Assembly (NCBI RefSeq): GCF_963678635.1
Contig: NC_087063.1
Coordinates: forward strand, 60,334,759 to 60,398,758
Direction of reading: 5' to 3'
DNA from: Symsagittifera roscoffensis
Taxonomy: Eukaryota; Xenacoelomorpha; Acoela; Convolutidae
DNA length: 64,000 nt
Made by a program: the position numbers and the translations under genes. Within the stretch, counting starts at the first letter, position 1. Every line of letters begins with the position of its first letter. This document shows, in pieces, positions 1 through 9,368 of the stretch. The notes below the pieces were generated by a model. It saw only the letters and a list, made by a program, of their open reading frames with translations. It was not told where the DNA came from and ran no database searches.

Positions 1-244
1 GTGTTGACGTGCAACTGTTTTTCACTATATTTGCTGTTGTTCTGATTTTCTCACCCTTTTCAGTCAAAATGGCCGTTTTACGTATTTCTGAGAAATATTC
101 ACTCGTCAATCGAAATTTTAAAAAATTGAAACTTCCACAATATTTCGATCCTCCTTTCAAGCACTTTTCCGTTGTTAGGGCGTTTTCTCTCCAATTCGTG
201 CTTCGCCGGAAGGTTGCGCTGTGCCAGTCTGGCAGAATGGCACA
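1..244 (-). repeat. Partial LTR (3' LTR in element orientation)
   Basis: This matches 9412-9655 with one mismatch (T at 185, G at 9596). The repeat stops at 244/9655, where the sequence reads CA, i.e. TG at the start of the LTR on the minus strand, as expected for an LTR terminus. The rest lies left of the window. The reading frames inside it are accidental. Confidence 0.85.
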
Positions 245-256
245 CACTCCCCGGAC
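245..256 (-). other. Candidate polypurine tract
   Basis: Just inside the left LTR the minus strand reads GGGGAGTG, a short purine run ending at the LTR border, where plus-strand DNA priming would occur. The diverged second element keeps the same ACTCCCCGGA block at its LTR border near 26775. The tract is short, so the assignment is tentative. Confidence 0.4.
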
Positions 257-1014
257 AGTCCCCATCAATGTCCCTATTGATCGCATAACACCGGGTTATC
301 GTCAAGTAGTGTTCCAGTTCTCTATAATCAATCTTACAAATCGCATTAGAAAATGAAATTTATCTACTCCACCTCAACTCACTACGTGTCACAAAACGCA
401 TCATACTACATCCTACTGCCTTTCAACATTTTCACAAAACTTGCACCATGAGGAGTGTCCTAGATAAAATTTCTTTTCTGACTACTTACGTCATCTTGCC
501 ATAAAACTTCTTTTCGCTCTTTACTGATTAAAAAGTTGGGACGTGGCACGGCCACGCACCCGTTAAAATTAACTTAACGTCACTCACCAAGTATAATCAG
601 TTATTTATGCAGTTCTCCTCAAAATTAAAACTAAGAAACTCTGTGGCTAGGAAAGTTATTGAGTTACTCAACCTCTCCGAGCGAGCTTAACCGAACTCAC
701 CATGTCGCCACACAGTGAATATGTGTCTTACACAGGTTAAAAACTTCAGTCGTGTTTAAATAGGTAAATATACTCACCTATGTTCTCCATATATATATAA
801 ATAGCACGACTAAAATTTTCTTTCAACAATTTCAACAATTGCAACAATTTCAAAGTTTGGTCTGACCAAACCGGATCAAAACAAAAAGTTTAACAGTTTC
901 AATAATCAAACTTGATTGGTTAGTTCAAGTTTTAACGCACAAAGACAATCAAGTTTTTCTCCTTCTCTCCCTTTCTTCTTTACGTCTTCACTTCTCGTCT
1001 TCGTTCCATCATCC
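257..1014. other. Non-coding 3' part of LTR element 1
   Basis: There is no convincing gene here. It lies between the end of the polyprotein gene and the LTR. The first 150 bases resemble the matching part of the second element at 26775-26960, so it belongs to the element. It contains an AT-only TATATATAAATAG stretch near 790 and short CAACAATT repeats near 825-855. Confidence 0.5.
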
Positions 1015-2574
1015 TCATTCCATTGCTTCTCCATCCTGATATTCAGCTTCACTGTCTTCTAGAACTTTTTCCAACATGTCCATGGAATTGCGGGCCGTCC
1101 CCCAACTCTCCTGTTCCAACAGCCTCGGTTTGCAACCAGGTAGCAAGTCCACATTCACCTTTTGCTCCCGGTTACTGCAAAAGCTGTTGTGTAGACACAG
1201 GCTCACGTTCCGTTCTAGGTCAGCTCTTAAGACCTCTCTTTTTTCAGTTTCTGTCACACAAGGCGCTCCAGCCACTCGCTTCACCGCCGTGGTAACCGCG
1301 TTTCTGTGCGTTAAGAATGCTATTTTATAGGCTCCCGGTCCTATATCTAGCTGGAAAGATTGATAGGTGTCCGTGTTCCTCGACATATGACGCTTCGCGC
1401 GTTCATACATCCATGATGTCATCACCTCACGAAACCAAGGCATCAACCTTCGCCTTGACCATATCCTTTCAATGGCTTTGGGTATTCTCAGAACCTTGCA
1501 GGTGGTTCTGAAAAGGTCCAAGTTGCGGTTCATCTTTACGTTGCTCAGCTGCTCAGGTGTCGGCACGGCCGTCTCCTGCTCACTTGTGCCCGCGTTAGCT
1601 TCCAACCACCTCACTGCCAGCATGGCACTAACCGCCACGATTGACACTTGTTGATTCTGATCGGGCAATCCCGTGGAGTACAACTCCTCCACGTCCCATA
1701 CTAATACCATATTCCCGCGTTTGGGGTACCATAACGTCTGCGCTAGACAGTGACAAGGATACTCCCCATGGGTCATCAGTATGTTCCTTCGGGTCCGATA
1801 CCCTGAAGCTCCCAGCAACGGTTCCACTTCCATCATAATTCTATGCACATCGTCCTTTTCTTCTATGGTGGGGAATTCAGTGGGTAACGCTCCAGTCGCT
1901 TTCTGCTCTTGGAACTCGCTCACATTACCCTCGTTAAATCTCATGAACTCTTCTCCCACTACGTCTTGCATCTCGCCTTCAGATCTCTTCGGGGCGGCCC
2001 GAACGATCTTCGCCAATAAATCATACGACCTCACTGACATTCTGGCCAACCTCACGCACTTTGGCACAGAGAAGAGTTGGTCGACCAACACCTGCTGTGT
2101 CCTCGCATCCATCACCACCATGTGCGTAGGGTATCTACTATTGCAATATGGTGCAGAGCTTGAACCCACCAGATATCTCGAACCAGTAGGTCTATAATAG
2201 GCCTCACTATCCTTCAAGTTCATTTCATTTTCCAGAGCCTCTCGCCAGCCTCCGATCTTCTGCTCTGTCTGCAGTGCTCCAGGGAATACTTCCACACTGA
2301 GGGACGTCACTAGCTCATGGGCACGCTCCAGGCGCTCAAGTGATTCTATCGAGCTCGTCGTGCTGCAAAATTCCGAGGCAGTGATCAAGTTTACTTCCGT
2401 CACTCCATGACAGTCCGCGATCAACTCCATTCCACTCTCATCTGACATGCTCAACCTCCCATACAGTTGCGCCAATTGTCGATGCTGCTCGCTCAGCGTA
2501 ATCAGGCAGTGTCCCAAGTTGCAGATATGTCCTTCCATTCCACTACTGTGAGCTAAACAGGTGCCTTGTCTCAA
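1015..2574 (-). CDS. C-terminal part of unknown LTR-element polyprotein
   Basis: This open frame of about 519 residues has no ATG at its 5' edge. It runs on from the 2571-3575 frame after a one-step frame change near 2575-2600, so it is the C-terminal part of a polyprotein. The second element encodes a clear homologue at 27278-28983. Shared landmarks are an invariant FSVPKCVRLARM block, a RRLM.WF..... segment rich in Trp/Tyr, and HRNAVTTAVKR (PRNAVTTAVKR in copy 2). Most differences are conservative. The end is acidic. I see no transmembrane segment, zinc finger or catalytic signature of a polymerase, protease or integrase. Function is unknown; a structural (Gag-like) role is only a guess. 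Confidence 0.65.
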   Translation of the reverse strand: MRQGTCLAHSSGMEGHICNLGHCLITLSEQHRQLAQLYGRLSMSDESGMELIADCHGVTEVNLITASEFCSTTSSIESLERLERAHELVTSLSVEVFPGALQTEQKIGGWREALENEMNLKDSEAYYRPTGSRYLVGSSSAPYCNSRYPTHMVVMDARTQQVLVDQLFSVPKCVRLARMSVRSYDLLAKIVRAAPKRSEGEMQDVVGEEFMRFNEGNVSEFQEQKATGALPTEFPTIEEKDDVHRIMMEVEPLLGASGYRTRRNILMTHGEYPCHCLAQTLWYPKRGNMVLVWDVEELYSTGLPDQNQQVSIVAVSAMLAVRWLEANAGTSEQETAVPTPEQLSNVKMNRNLDLFRTTCKVLRIPKAIERIWSRRRLMPWFREVMTSWMYERAKRHMSRNTDTYQSFQLDIGPGAYKIAFLTHRNAVTTAVKRVAGAPCVTETEKREVLRADLERNVSLCLHNSFCSNREQKVNVDLLPGCKPRLLEQESWGTARNSMDMLEKVLEDSEAEYQDGEAME

Positions 2575-3575
2575 CCAGTCACTCGATGCACTTCCCTCGG
2601 ATCGGATGGTTCCGTGGATGGGTTGTTTTTCTGCTTCGTTACCCTCATGGCCAGCAGGTGGTGTATCATGGCCAGATCATGCAAACTCGCGTCATCATCC
2701 AAGTCCAACGTAATATCCGCCGTCATATCCCAGATTAAACCGGCGTTTGGATGTGGACACCAAGAAGGCTTCATTAGTTCCCACATGGTTACTAAGCTGG
2801 TTTTCAAGGGACCGTCCCAAGAACCACAATCAAAACTCACTTGCCCCTTCAGCTCGGGAACCGAGATTTCGACCACTCGTTCCTCCAAAACAATACCCAG
2901 CTTGGGTTGTTCCACCATCAACATGCCAGTTTCTTTGACTCGCTCTACCCAGAAATCGGGTACTCTAACTTGTTCATAGTCGAAATACGCTTCCCTGGCT
3001 TCCTCATTCACGAAGGGATTATACGCCATACCCGGTATGCCGGACACATATTGGAACGACCCCAACTTCCCCAATGCTTCAACAATGAAGCTCTCCATAT
3101 CGTTCGACTCCTTGTTTGGTATGGCGAGCGGCATGTGTTGATACAGCTCCAGTAGTGCCCTCAGGAAGTTTCTTTCGCCATCAACTCCCCCTTGCCGAAT
3201 GGTTTTTACGCATTCTGCCAATACAGTAGTGTGAATACGACCCACCACGAACCTTACGAAGCAAAGGGCATCCTTACGCTCAGCCCAGGCTATCGCAGAA
3301 TCGTCTCTAGAAATCAACATTCGCAGGGCTTCCATCAATTCCAGCTCCTGTTCCTTTGATTTCGAGTCATTGTTGGCTTCATATTCCGCCTTCCTGATGC
3401 CCATCAAGCACCAAGCCAACCGTACTTTCAGGTCAGTTCTTGTACACGGATAGGCCAGGTATACTGCCACCGTCGCAGGCGCATGCATCGTCTCATTGAA
3501 GTATCTTAGGAGGGCCGCCCTCCAAGAGATTTCCAGTAGCTTTTCCAGCCCAATTTCGTTTGCCTGCGAGGGCAT
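2571..3575 (-). CDS. Middle part of unknown LTR-element polyprotein
   Basis: An open frame of about 334 residues, in the same frame as 3585-4496 and separated from it only by one TAG. It is probably not an independent gene. The diverged copy at 29075-29855 matches it, including the TRTDLK.RLAWC.. segment (VRTDLQLRFAWC in copy 2) and a later Trp-rich block. At the position of the TAG, copy 2 has a tyrosine codon, so the stop looks like a point mutation and not a programmed readthrough site. The frame ends in TGA at 2571. Copy 2 continues uninterrupted past the equivalent point into the next segment. No known domain was recognised. Confidence 0.65.
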   Translation of the reverse strand: MPSQANEIGLEKLLEISWRAALLRYFNETMHAPATVAVYLAYPCTRTDLKVRLAWCLMGIRKAEYEANNDSKSKEQELELMEALRMLISRDDSAIAWAERKDALCFVRFVVGRIHTTVLAECVKTIRQGGVDGERNFLRALLELYQHMPLAIPNKESNDMESFIVEALGKLGSFQYVSGIPGMAYNPFVNEEAREAYFDYEQVRVPDFWVERVKETGMLMVEQPKLGIVLEERVVEISVPELKGQVSFDCGSWDGPLKTSLVTMWELMKPSWCPHPNAGLIWDMTADITLDLDDDASLHDLAMIHHLLAMRVTKQKNNPSTEPSDPREVHRVTG

Positions 3576-3584
3576 TACCGGGCC

Positions 3585-4496
3585 CTATTCTTTCCTAATG
3601 AAGTTAGAATTCTCCGTCAGCCCTTTCAGATACTCCTGCATGGCTTGCTTCTCGCTCCAAGCCATCAGGTGCCCTCTCGCGGAGTTCCTCACCTTCAACG
3701 TCTCCACATAACCCCCTGCTGGATCTCCCATGTGGACCGATTCCGGCACAGTGATTTGACTATACTCGACCACGTCGAGTTGACCCTCCAGCTTCATCCG
3801 GGCCATGTTGGTTCGCGAGGGCCTGTAATCATCGAGTCCTCCAGGTCCACACTGACTGATGACCTCCATTTCTAGCTTAGTGTCCGCTAGAGTCCGTGCA
3901 CTCTTCTTCGAGTTCGTGGCTGTTTTGGTCAGACCTGCCAATAGCATAGCGGGTATCAGGTTCTCTTTTTCTCCCCCGGCAAGCATCGCACCATCTCCTT
4001 GCCCAATTTCGCTTGAATGAGCTACTCCTGCCAAGGAGGCCACCACTGTGCTGGCTTTTGACCTCACCACTTTCTGGTTCACGGCTCTGCTTCCGGTCTT
4101 TCCTTTCAGCCGCTTCAGCCCTTTTTTGGCTCGTCTGACAGGTAATTTCCTCGTGACCTGCTGATCATCGGCACTGTCTTCTGTGACTGACTCGGTCAGA
4201 ACATCAGACTCTATGGAGTTCATTATTTTCTCCAGAACCTCGCGCATGATGGGTTGGTTCAATCCCACCTTCATTACGGACTGCGTCCCGTATCTGCGTA
4301 TCACGTCCCATGTCCTCTCCATGAAAGTCACTCGGCTACAGGTTACTCCCGTCTCACGTTGAAGTTCACTCTGGTATCTTTCTCACTCCTCTTTCGGCAG
4401 CGTGCTCAGGAAAGATACCCTCATATTCTCCTCGATCTTCCTCCTCCTTGGTGACTCATGGTGCAGTCTCTGTAGATCCCTCCTCCGGTAGTCCAT
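3585..4496 (-). pseudogene. N-central part of unknown polyprotein, with one in-frame stop
   Basis: Reading from an ATG at 4496, the frame is open to the TAG at 3585 except for one TGA about 50 codons in. The homologue at 30509-30964 has Trp at that site, so the stop is a TGG to TGA change. Conserved landmarks shared by the two copies are a PRRRKIE-like basic start, the LP.EE block just before the stop, a RYGTQS segment followed by GLN.P.MR, and a Lys/Arg-rich middle (about 3990-4140) that could bind nucleic acid. An ORF caller that ignores the stop would start at GTG 4331. Function is unknown. Confidence 0.6.
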
Positions 4497-4504
4497 TGCC
4501 AAGC

Positions 4505-4786
4505 TTATTGGTTCCACTGGGGATAAGCTAGCCGTTGCCTCCTTGTAGGGGACATGAAAGACGATGGTGTCATCAGCAATAGATTCCCATCGACCTCCCC
4601 GTCGTCGTCTTCACTAAACTGGTATTCCAGCAAGTCTCTCTCCAATGCTCCTAGGTCCCTTTCACTCGACTTCTCTGTTTTTCTCTCCTTGTGATCATTG
4701 TCCTGATCCATCTGCTCGTCATCATTTGGATCCGGTTTTGGTTTAGGTCCCCTGCAGCCGTCTGACTCGTCTTTGTATGATTTTTT
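4505..4786 (-). CDS. Acidic linker of the polyprotein, in a shifted frame
   Basis: This is a third frame, open for 94 codons, between the coiled-coil ORF and the N-central part. It is very acidic, with a Lys/Pro/Asp-rich start and an EDDDGE cluster. The second element has a similar acidic stretch at about 31021-31190, so the segment is real coding sequence. The switch from the upstream ORF falls at a run of six A (minus strand; plus 4781-4786) and needs a +1 shift. This is either a homopolymer indel or a programmed shift. The switch to the downstream frame lies near 4505-4550. Confidence 0.5.
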   Translation of the reverse strand, partial: KKSYKDESDGCRGPKPKPDPNDDEQMDQDNDHKERKTEKSSERDLGALERDLLEYQFSEDDDGEVDGNLLLMTPSSFMSPTRRQRLAYPQWNQ

Positions 4787-6398
4787 GCTTTTTCAGTGTC
4801 CTTCTTGACCTCTCTCCTCTCTCGGTTGACTCCGAGAGCTTAGTGATGAATGTTTCGAGAGATCTATTCAGAGGTTCAAACATCGAGGCATACATCGTTG
4901 TGTCCTGCGAGATCGTAGTCAGATCTGGCACTGACTTGACTTGTGGCACAGTGGGCAACCTCGTCTCCGGGGTGGCATCTGCTTCCGGCGGGACTGGATT
5001 CGTCCAGCCAGGCCTCGAGGGGGCTGCCCTGGGCCGCTCCCTATTTCTAGATTCGTAGTTCGTTCTCGAACTTTGCTGGGCTCCGGCATAGCTGCCTGCA
5101 CCATCTCCATCATTCGCCTGGCGGGAGCGCTCCCTTGGGTTGAAAAGCTCCTCCCGGTTGCTCCCATTTAAGATCTCGTCAAGCTTCCGCATCATTAGGT
5201 CAGATTTGGCATCTAACCTTTTTTCCAGGCTAGTCATCGTATGAGCGTAGGTATTCTCATGATCGTTCAACAATCGCTCGATCTCTCTTGTCATTCTAGC
5301 CTCTCTTTCCTCTGACTCCTTGTTTACCTGTGCCAAGCTCTCCGCCAGGCATTGATCGGTGTTGCGAATCAATCGAGCCTGATCAACTCTCGCCTGCAAT
5401 TTCACGTGCGCCAGTTCATATCTCAAATTCTCTCGACCCTGGTGAGCTCTCTCGTCAACTTGATCTATTATTTTAGTCAAGTCTCGTCTCAGTTCATCCA
5501 GATCAGTCATTATGCCAGCAAACATGTCACTGATATCGCCAGCTGCCCCCAATGGCGGGGTTAGCCCCAGAGAAGATGAGGTCAACTGCGGTTGCAGCCT
5601 GGTACTTGATGACGCACCGCCTTTTTGTTTGCACATCGACGTCATCAATCTGTCGAACGTCGAGGATACTCCCAGGGTTATCCCATCAGACATTGGCCTG
5701 ATCGGCGAAGTGGACAACGCCTTCCTGCTCATCTCGTTGTTCGGGCACGGCGTGAAGTTCACATCCGGGTGTGTTATCTCCGGATGGTCATAACTGGAAG
5801 ATAGACCTTCGGTTTTTAGTGACGCCATGCGCTCATCGTACAAGGACTTCCAACTCTTCTTTGCCTTCGAACCCATTTGTTCTTCACTCGGACTTATACT
5901 CGACATCATTGCGTTCTTGCTCTGCTTGGCCAGAGATGAGTGTGTATTGGTCGGGTGTGAAAAATCTATTCTCCACTTATGACTCTTAGTCTCTGATTTG
6001 GACATTCCCCTGAACAATACTTCCTCTCGAGGCTCGACCTCGGAACGCTCCGAGGCCTCCTCTGTCCTCTCGACTTCCTCCCGTTCGAGGTCCTCGCTTG
6101 GCTCAAAGTCGGGTCTAATAAGCGTTTGTTCCCCTTCGTCAAAGGGGTCCACAAGCGCTTCGCTTGTCGGTCCAACCTCGGCGCCTCGCCTTTGATCGCC
6201 ATCGAGGTTCTTCTCGCTTCTTAGTTTCATTTCGCTCACTGAAAGATCAGCTTGACCTTTAGTCGATTCGTTATCAGCAAAAACGTCTGAAACGCTGCTA
6301 AACGAAGATTGGCTACGCCTAGTTGTAAGCTTTCGCGTACTTCCCTTGCTCAGCCTGGGAATCTTAGTAGACATTCCTAGCGAGTCTCTACGCTGCAT
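4743..6398 (-). CDS. N-terminal coiled-coil protein of LTR element 1
   Basis: This frame of 551 residues starts at ATG 6398; a second ATG at 6374 is equally possible. The first half is Ser/Glu/Arg-rich and looks disordered. Residues about 300-410 form a long charged heptad-like region (Glu, Arg, Leu, Gln) that should be a coiled coil. The following part is Arg/Pro/Asn-rich and the end is very basic. This layout suits a self-assembling, nucleic-acid-binding structural protein of the Gag type, but no capsid fold or CCHC knuckle is visible, so that is inference. The second element does not match it here; its own N-terminal frame at 31307-31942 is different. Confidence 0.65.
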   Translation of the reverse strand: MQRRDSLGMSTKIPRLSKGSTRKLTTRRSQSSFSSVSDVFADNESTKGQADLSVSEMKLRSEKNLDGDQRRGAEVGPTSEALVDPFDEGEQTLIRPDFEPSEDLEREEVERTEEASERSEVEPREEVLFRGMSKSETKSHKWRIDFSHPTNTHSSLAKQSKNAMMSSISPSEEQMGSKAKKSWKSLYDERMASLKTEGLSSSYDHPEITHPDVNFTPCPNNEMSRKALSTSPIRPMSDGITLGVSSTFDRLMTSMCKQKGGASSSTRLQPQLTSSSLGLTPPLGAAGDISDMFAGIMTDLDELRRDLTKIIDQVDERAHQGRENLRYELAHVKLQARVDQARLIRNTDQCLAESLAQVNKESEEREARMTREIERLLNDHENTYAHTMTSLEKRLDAKSDLMMRKLDEILNGSNREELFNPRERSRQANDGDGAGSYAGAQQSSRTNYESRNRERPRAAPSRPGWTNPVPPEADATPETRLPTVPQVKSVPDLTTISQDTTMYASMFEPLNRSLETFITKLSESTERGERSRRTLKKQKIIQRRVRRLQGT

Positions 6399-6842
6399 GC
6401 TTTGTAATAAATAGTAATATTCGTATAATTTAATGGCGATGTACACGTACCGCAAATAAGTTCAATTTAATTTACTTAACGCTGCCTACTCGACTTCGTC
6501 AGTATCACAAATGTCTCTTAGATTATTCGATGATAATATTAGTGACAGGGCCTACTCAGTATTAATATAATGCTAACTCAACCCCGTTGTATAGTATAAT
6601 AGTATCACAAAATTTTCACAAGATATAACCAATACACCAAACACAATTGATAATCAGATAAGAATATCCTACAGGTCACAGCGACCTTTCGTCAGAATTA
6701 ATTTACCGCCACACTCTTATCAAGTCACTGCTTTGTTAAAATCAAACAATATTTGGTAAAAAGCAGTAATGATTCAGAGACAGATCAATAAAACTTAGTC
6801 TTAAAGAAAAAGAATTCCCTCAATCGGAACACTCCAAAAGAA

Positions 6843-7150
6843 CGAAGTCCAGGACACTGTCTTCTCAAGTGAGTGGTTATTTGCCTAATACACTCACAAA
6901 GGTCTTCTTTTAGGTGTCCTGCGATTGCTCGAGCTGTCCTACTAAGTAGCTCAAGGCAACCTCTGATCGAAAAATTTCTAAAGTCTTTGAAAAAGCTTCC
7001 CCACACCCGGGACGCCCCAAGTGTACGAGAGCAGGGAACAAATTTTCCTCTCAAGTGAGTGTGTAACTGCCTAATGCACTCACCGAGGCCTTCTTTTATG
7101 TGTTCCCAGATTACCCGAGCTTTCCTATTAAGTAGCTCAAGGCAACCACA
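6843..7150. repeat. 186-bp tandem repeat with two conserved hairpins per unit
   Basis: Two diverged units are offset by 186 bases. Each has a 7-bp stem GTGAGTG/CACTCAC with a loop of about 15 bases (6869-6875/6891-6897 and 7055-7061/7077-7083). Each also has a GAGCT/AGCTC stem with a 12-base gap (6931/6948 and 7117/7134). The loops have changed while the stems are intact, which suggests an RNA structure in the transcript leader. Confidence 0.6.
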
Positions 7151-7344
7151 CAACCAAAATCACAATCAAAAATAATCTTCTGACAGACCCGATCTAGAAT
7201 CCAAAGTTGATCACGAATCTCCGGGTCAAATGGGCTCCTGTGATCCTAATATGCACGCCCGTTGTTAGTTGACCTTTTATCCCAACCCTAAATGGATATT
7301 TTCCGTTTCTCAAACTGCCGCAGAAGGTTTCCCTAAGTTTTCAA

Positions 7345-8285
7345 GAAGGAGGTTTGCTAAGAGGCTTAAGTCACTCCGGAGGGTTACTTCGGAGGGTTGT
7401 TAAGACACTTAGTCTACTTCGGAGGGTTACTTTGGAGGGTACCTTAGTCACCCAAGAGACTTCGGAGGGTCCACTTTAACTCGCTAAGGAGGGTCAATAA
7501 GAGGCTTAATATGCTCCGGAGGGTTACTTCGGAGGGTTCTTCCAAAATTTTCAAATTTTTGAACCTCACTCAGGAGGGTCTTCAACTAGCTTCAGAAAGC
7601 GTCAAAACAAGCTAAATTCTCTATGGGGGGTTGTTTTAACTTCTTTTGAGGGTCTCGTGGAAAATGTCTACTAAGGAGGGTTGCTAAGGGGCTTAAGTCA
7701 CTCCGGAGGGTTCCCCAAAAATCAAGAAAACAGGTTATTCTACCGCGGTAAAGTCCTCGAAAGCGATCTACCTGAATTAAAACTAGGTTGGCTGACACGG
7801 TCAACCTTCCCAGTAAGATAAAAAGGTGTTTTTAAAAAATTTTCTGCCGCTCGGAGGGTTCCCTATAATTTGGACCCTCCGAACCAACAATTTCTTAAAA
7901 TTTTTTCTTCTCCGAGATTATCAACCCAAAAACGGTTGCGGTCCGAAAAAGTAGTCAAAAACGTCGACTTATGGTACCAAAATTATCCCGATCGGTTGGC
8001 TAGTCTTTGAGAAATCTCCAAAAACGCGTTCGTCAAATTGGCCTTTTTTCACCACCTATATAGGTTCAGAGAGACTTTTTCCGCAATTCTCATTGAAAGT
8101 GCCCAAAAATAATTGTAACGAGCGTAGTAGCCCCGTAAAGCACTGGAATAAGGCAAAAAACCGGACCAAAATTGGTTTGGAAACAAAAATTTGGCCAATA
8201 ACTATCGAATTTGGACCCTCCGATTCTTTCCTTTTCCAATCCTTAAGTCGTTAGCTCTATCCACGGAGCTTATCGGAGGGTTACT
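7345..8285. repeat. GGAGGGT-rich interspersed array
   Basis: GGAGGGT occurs at least 13 times on the plus strand, most often as TTCGGAGGGTTAC or CTCCGGAGGGTTA. Several copies are embedded in a larger block (AAGAGGCTTAA...CTCCGGAGGG) near 7355, 7498 and 7684. In the minus-strand transcript these read as CCCUCC tracts. Role unknown. Confidence 0.65.
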
Positions 8286-8748
8286 CCAAAACTTTTCTGG
8301 CAACCGAGCACTTCATACTAGCACATTCCTAACGCAAAAAATTTTATTGCCCTTACTCTGAAAACTCAAAAACTCGATCCCCAAAACAAATTGACAAAGT
8401 TCAGAAAATTATCAAAATTTTGATCGAAAAACTCTCGTTTTTTCTAACTTCTACTGAGTCCTTTCTCACGCGGTTTCTTTAGTCAGGGGGATCGAACTAC
8501 GTAGCTACTCCCTATATAAAAGCTAAAGCTTTTGCTGTTCGGAAAAGCTCGGATATCCAAAAATTTGAAAGTCTATAGTTTGGTCGAAAATCAGTAATTT
8601 TCGACAAAATTTGGGTTTTTCTTGGGTCTAAATAGGAGATAAGCAATATATAATAAGGACAATAACCTATTAGTAGTCGTTAACGAATATTACTATACCC
8701 TCCTTTGCACCAAAATACCCGAATTAAGCCCTAAGGTTGGTGGTTCAA

Positions 8749-8766
8749 GCCCACCCAGGAGCGCCA
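8749..8766 (-). other. Primer-binding site complementary to a tRNA 3' end
   Basis: The plus strand at 8739-8766 reads as the 3' end of a tRNA: a 5-bp T stem (GGTGG/CCACC) around TTCAAGC, a 7-base acceptor strand and a discriminator base, ending in CCA. On the minus strand this begins TGGCGCTCCTGG, the form of a retroelement primer-binding site. No 5' half of a tRNA lies upstream, and animal tRNA genes do not encode CCA, so a tRNA gene is unlikely. The isotype could not be assigned. Confidence 0.6.
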
Positions 8767-9265
8767 TAAAAACGTCTATGTAACATTCGCCCAAATACTA
8801 CACAGCGACTAAGCGTAGAAAAAGTACCTATTAACGACTGGAAAGCGTCAGTTACCTTCATTCTACTCCGTCTCGACTTAGCCAGTTGATTTTCTGGTCT
8901 GTTTAGGGCTAAGTAAAAAGTTACTATTTTTAGGCCATCAGTCAAAAGACTTTTGATCAGCTTTCGTTTACATGCGAACACAACCACATAGCTGAGTCTC
9001 GGATCCTCAGACTACGTGACTGCTATTAAAAACACGGCTCGAACGCCCTATTTTGTTATGTTTTTGTTGACAGTTCTCTATTAAATCCATTGGAGATGGA
9101 TTGACCCTTTCCTCTTTCTAGCTACTCATTTTCTAAAATATCAGATAATACCGGTGTCAATTCAAACGTTTTATGGCATCAGAGTAGCTAAAAAGATAGT
9201 TTACTACCTTCTTTCACCATATATCAGTCACTGGGGGACCAAGCCTCCGCTTCCGTGTTCTCCTT

Positions 9266-9284
9266 GTAATAACGTTGTTATTAC
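9266..9284. other. LTR hairpin 1
   Basis: A perfect 8-bp inverted repeat, GTAATAAC and GTTATTAC, with a 3-base loop. The second element's LTR has a hairpin at the same place with different arms (GAGATAA/TTATCTC, 26281-26298). Pairing is therefore kept while sequence changes. Confidence 0.6.
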
Positions 9285-9368
9285 TCTCAATTCGTGGCAC
9301 GGGAGGGTCCTGCTGAATACTCCTTCCCCACTGAAGCCTCCTTTCCCACTATTTTCCTCTGCTAAGGG

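Larger units (their letters stand above)
6399..8748 (-). other. Long non-coding leader of LTR element 1
   Basis: About 2.3 kb separates the primer-binding site from the first likely start codon. It holds no convincing gene. It contains a 186-bp tandem repeat with conserved hairpins (6843-7150) and a GGAGGGT-rich array (7345-8285), each listed separately. Short frames such as the one at 6785-7153 exist only because the repeat lacks stops. Such a leader could hold packaging, dimerisation or translation signals, but none was identified. Confidence 0.5.

Noticed and set aside
99-356. Overlapping ORFs inside the LTR copies
   Set aside because: They lie on both strands of LTR sequence, start and end differently in the two copies, and have no protein features.
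3583-3587. Programmed UAG readthrough between the polyprotein parts
   Set aside because: The diverged copy has a tyrosine codon at this place and no conserved downstream signal is visible. A point mutation is simpler.
6785-7153. 122-residue protein with an internal repeat
   Set aside because: The frame exists because the 186-bp repeat lacks stops (186 is a multiple of three). The conserved features are base-paired stems, not protein motifs.
8739-8766. A tRNA gene
   Set aside because: Only the T arm and 3' end are present, CCA is encoded, and no matching 5' acceptor, D arm or anticodon arm lies upstream. A primer-binding site explains it better.
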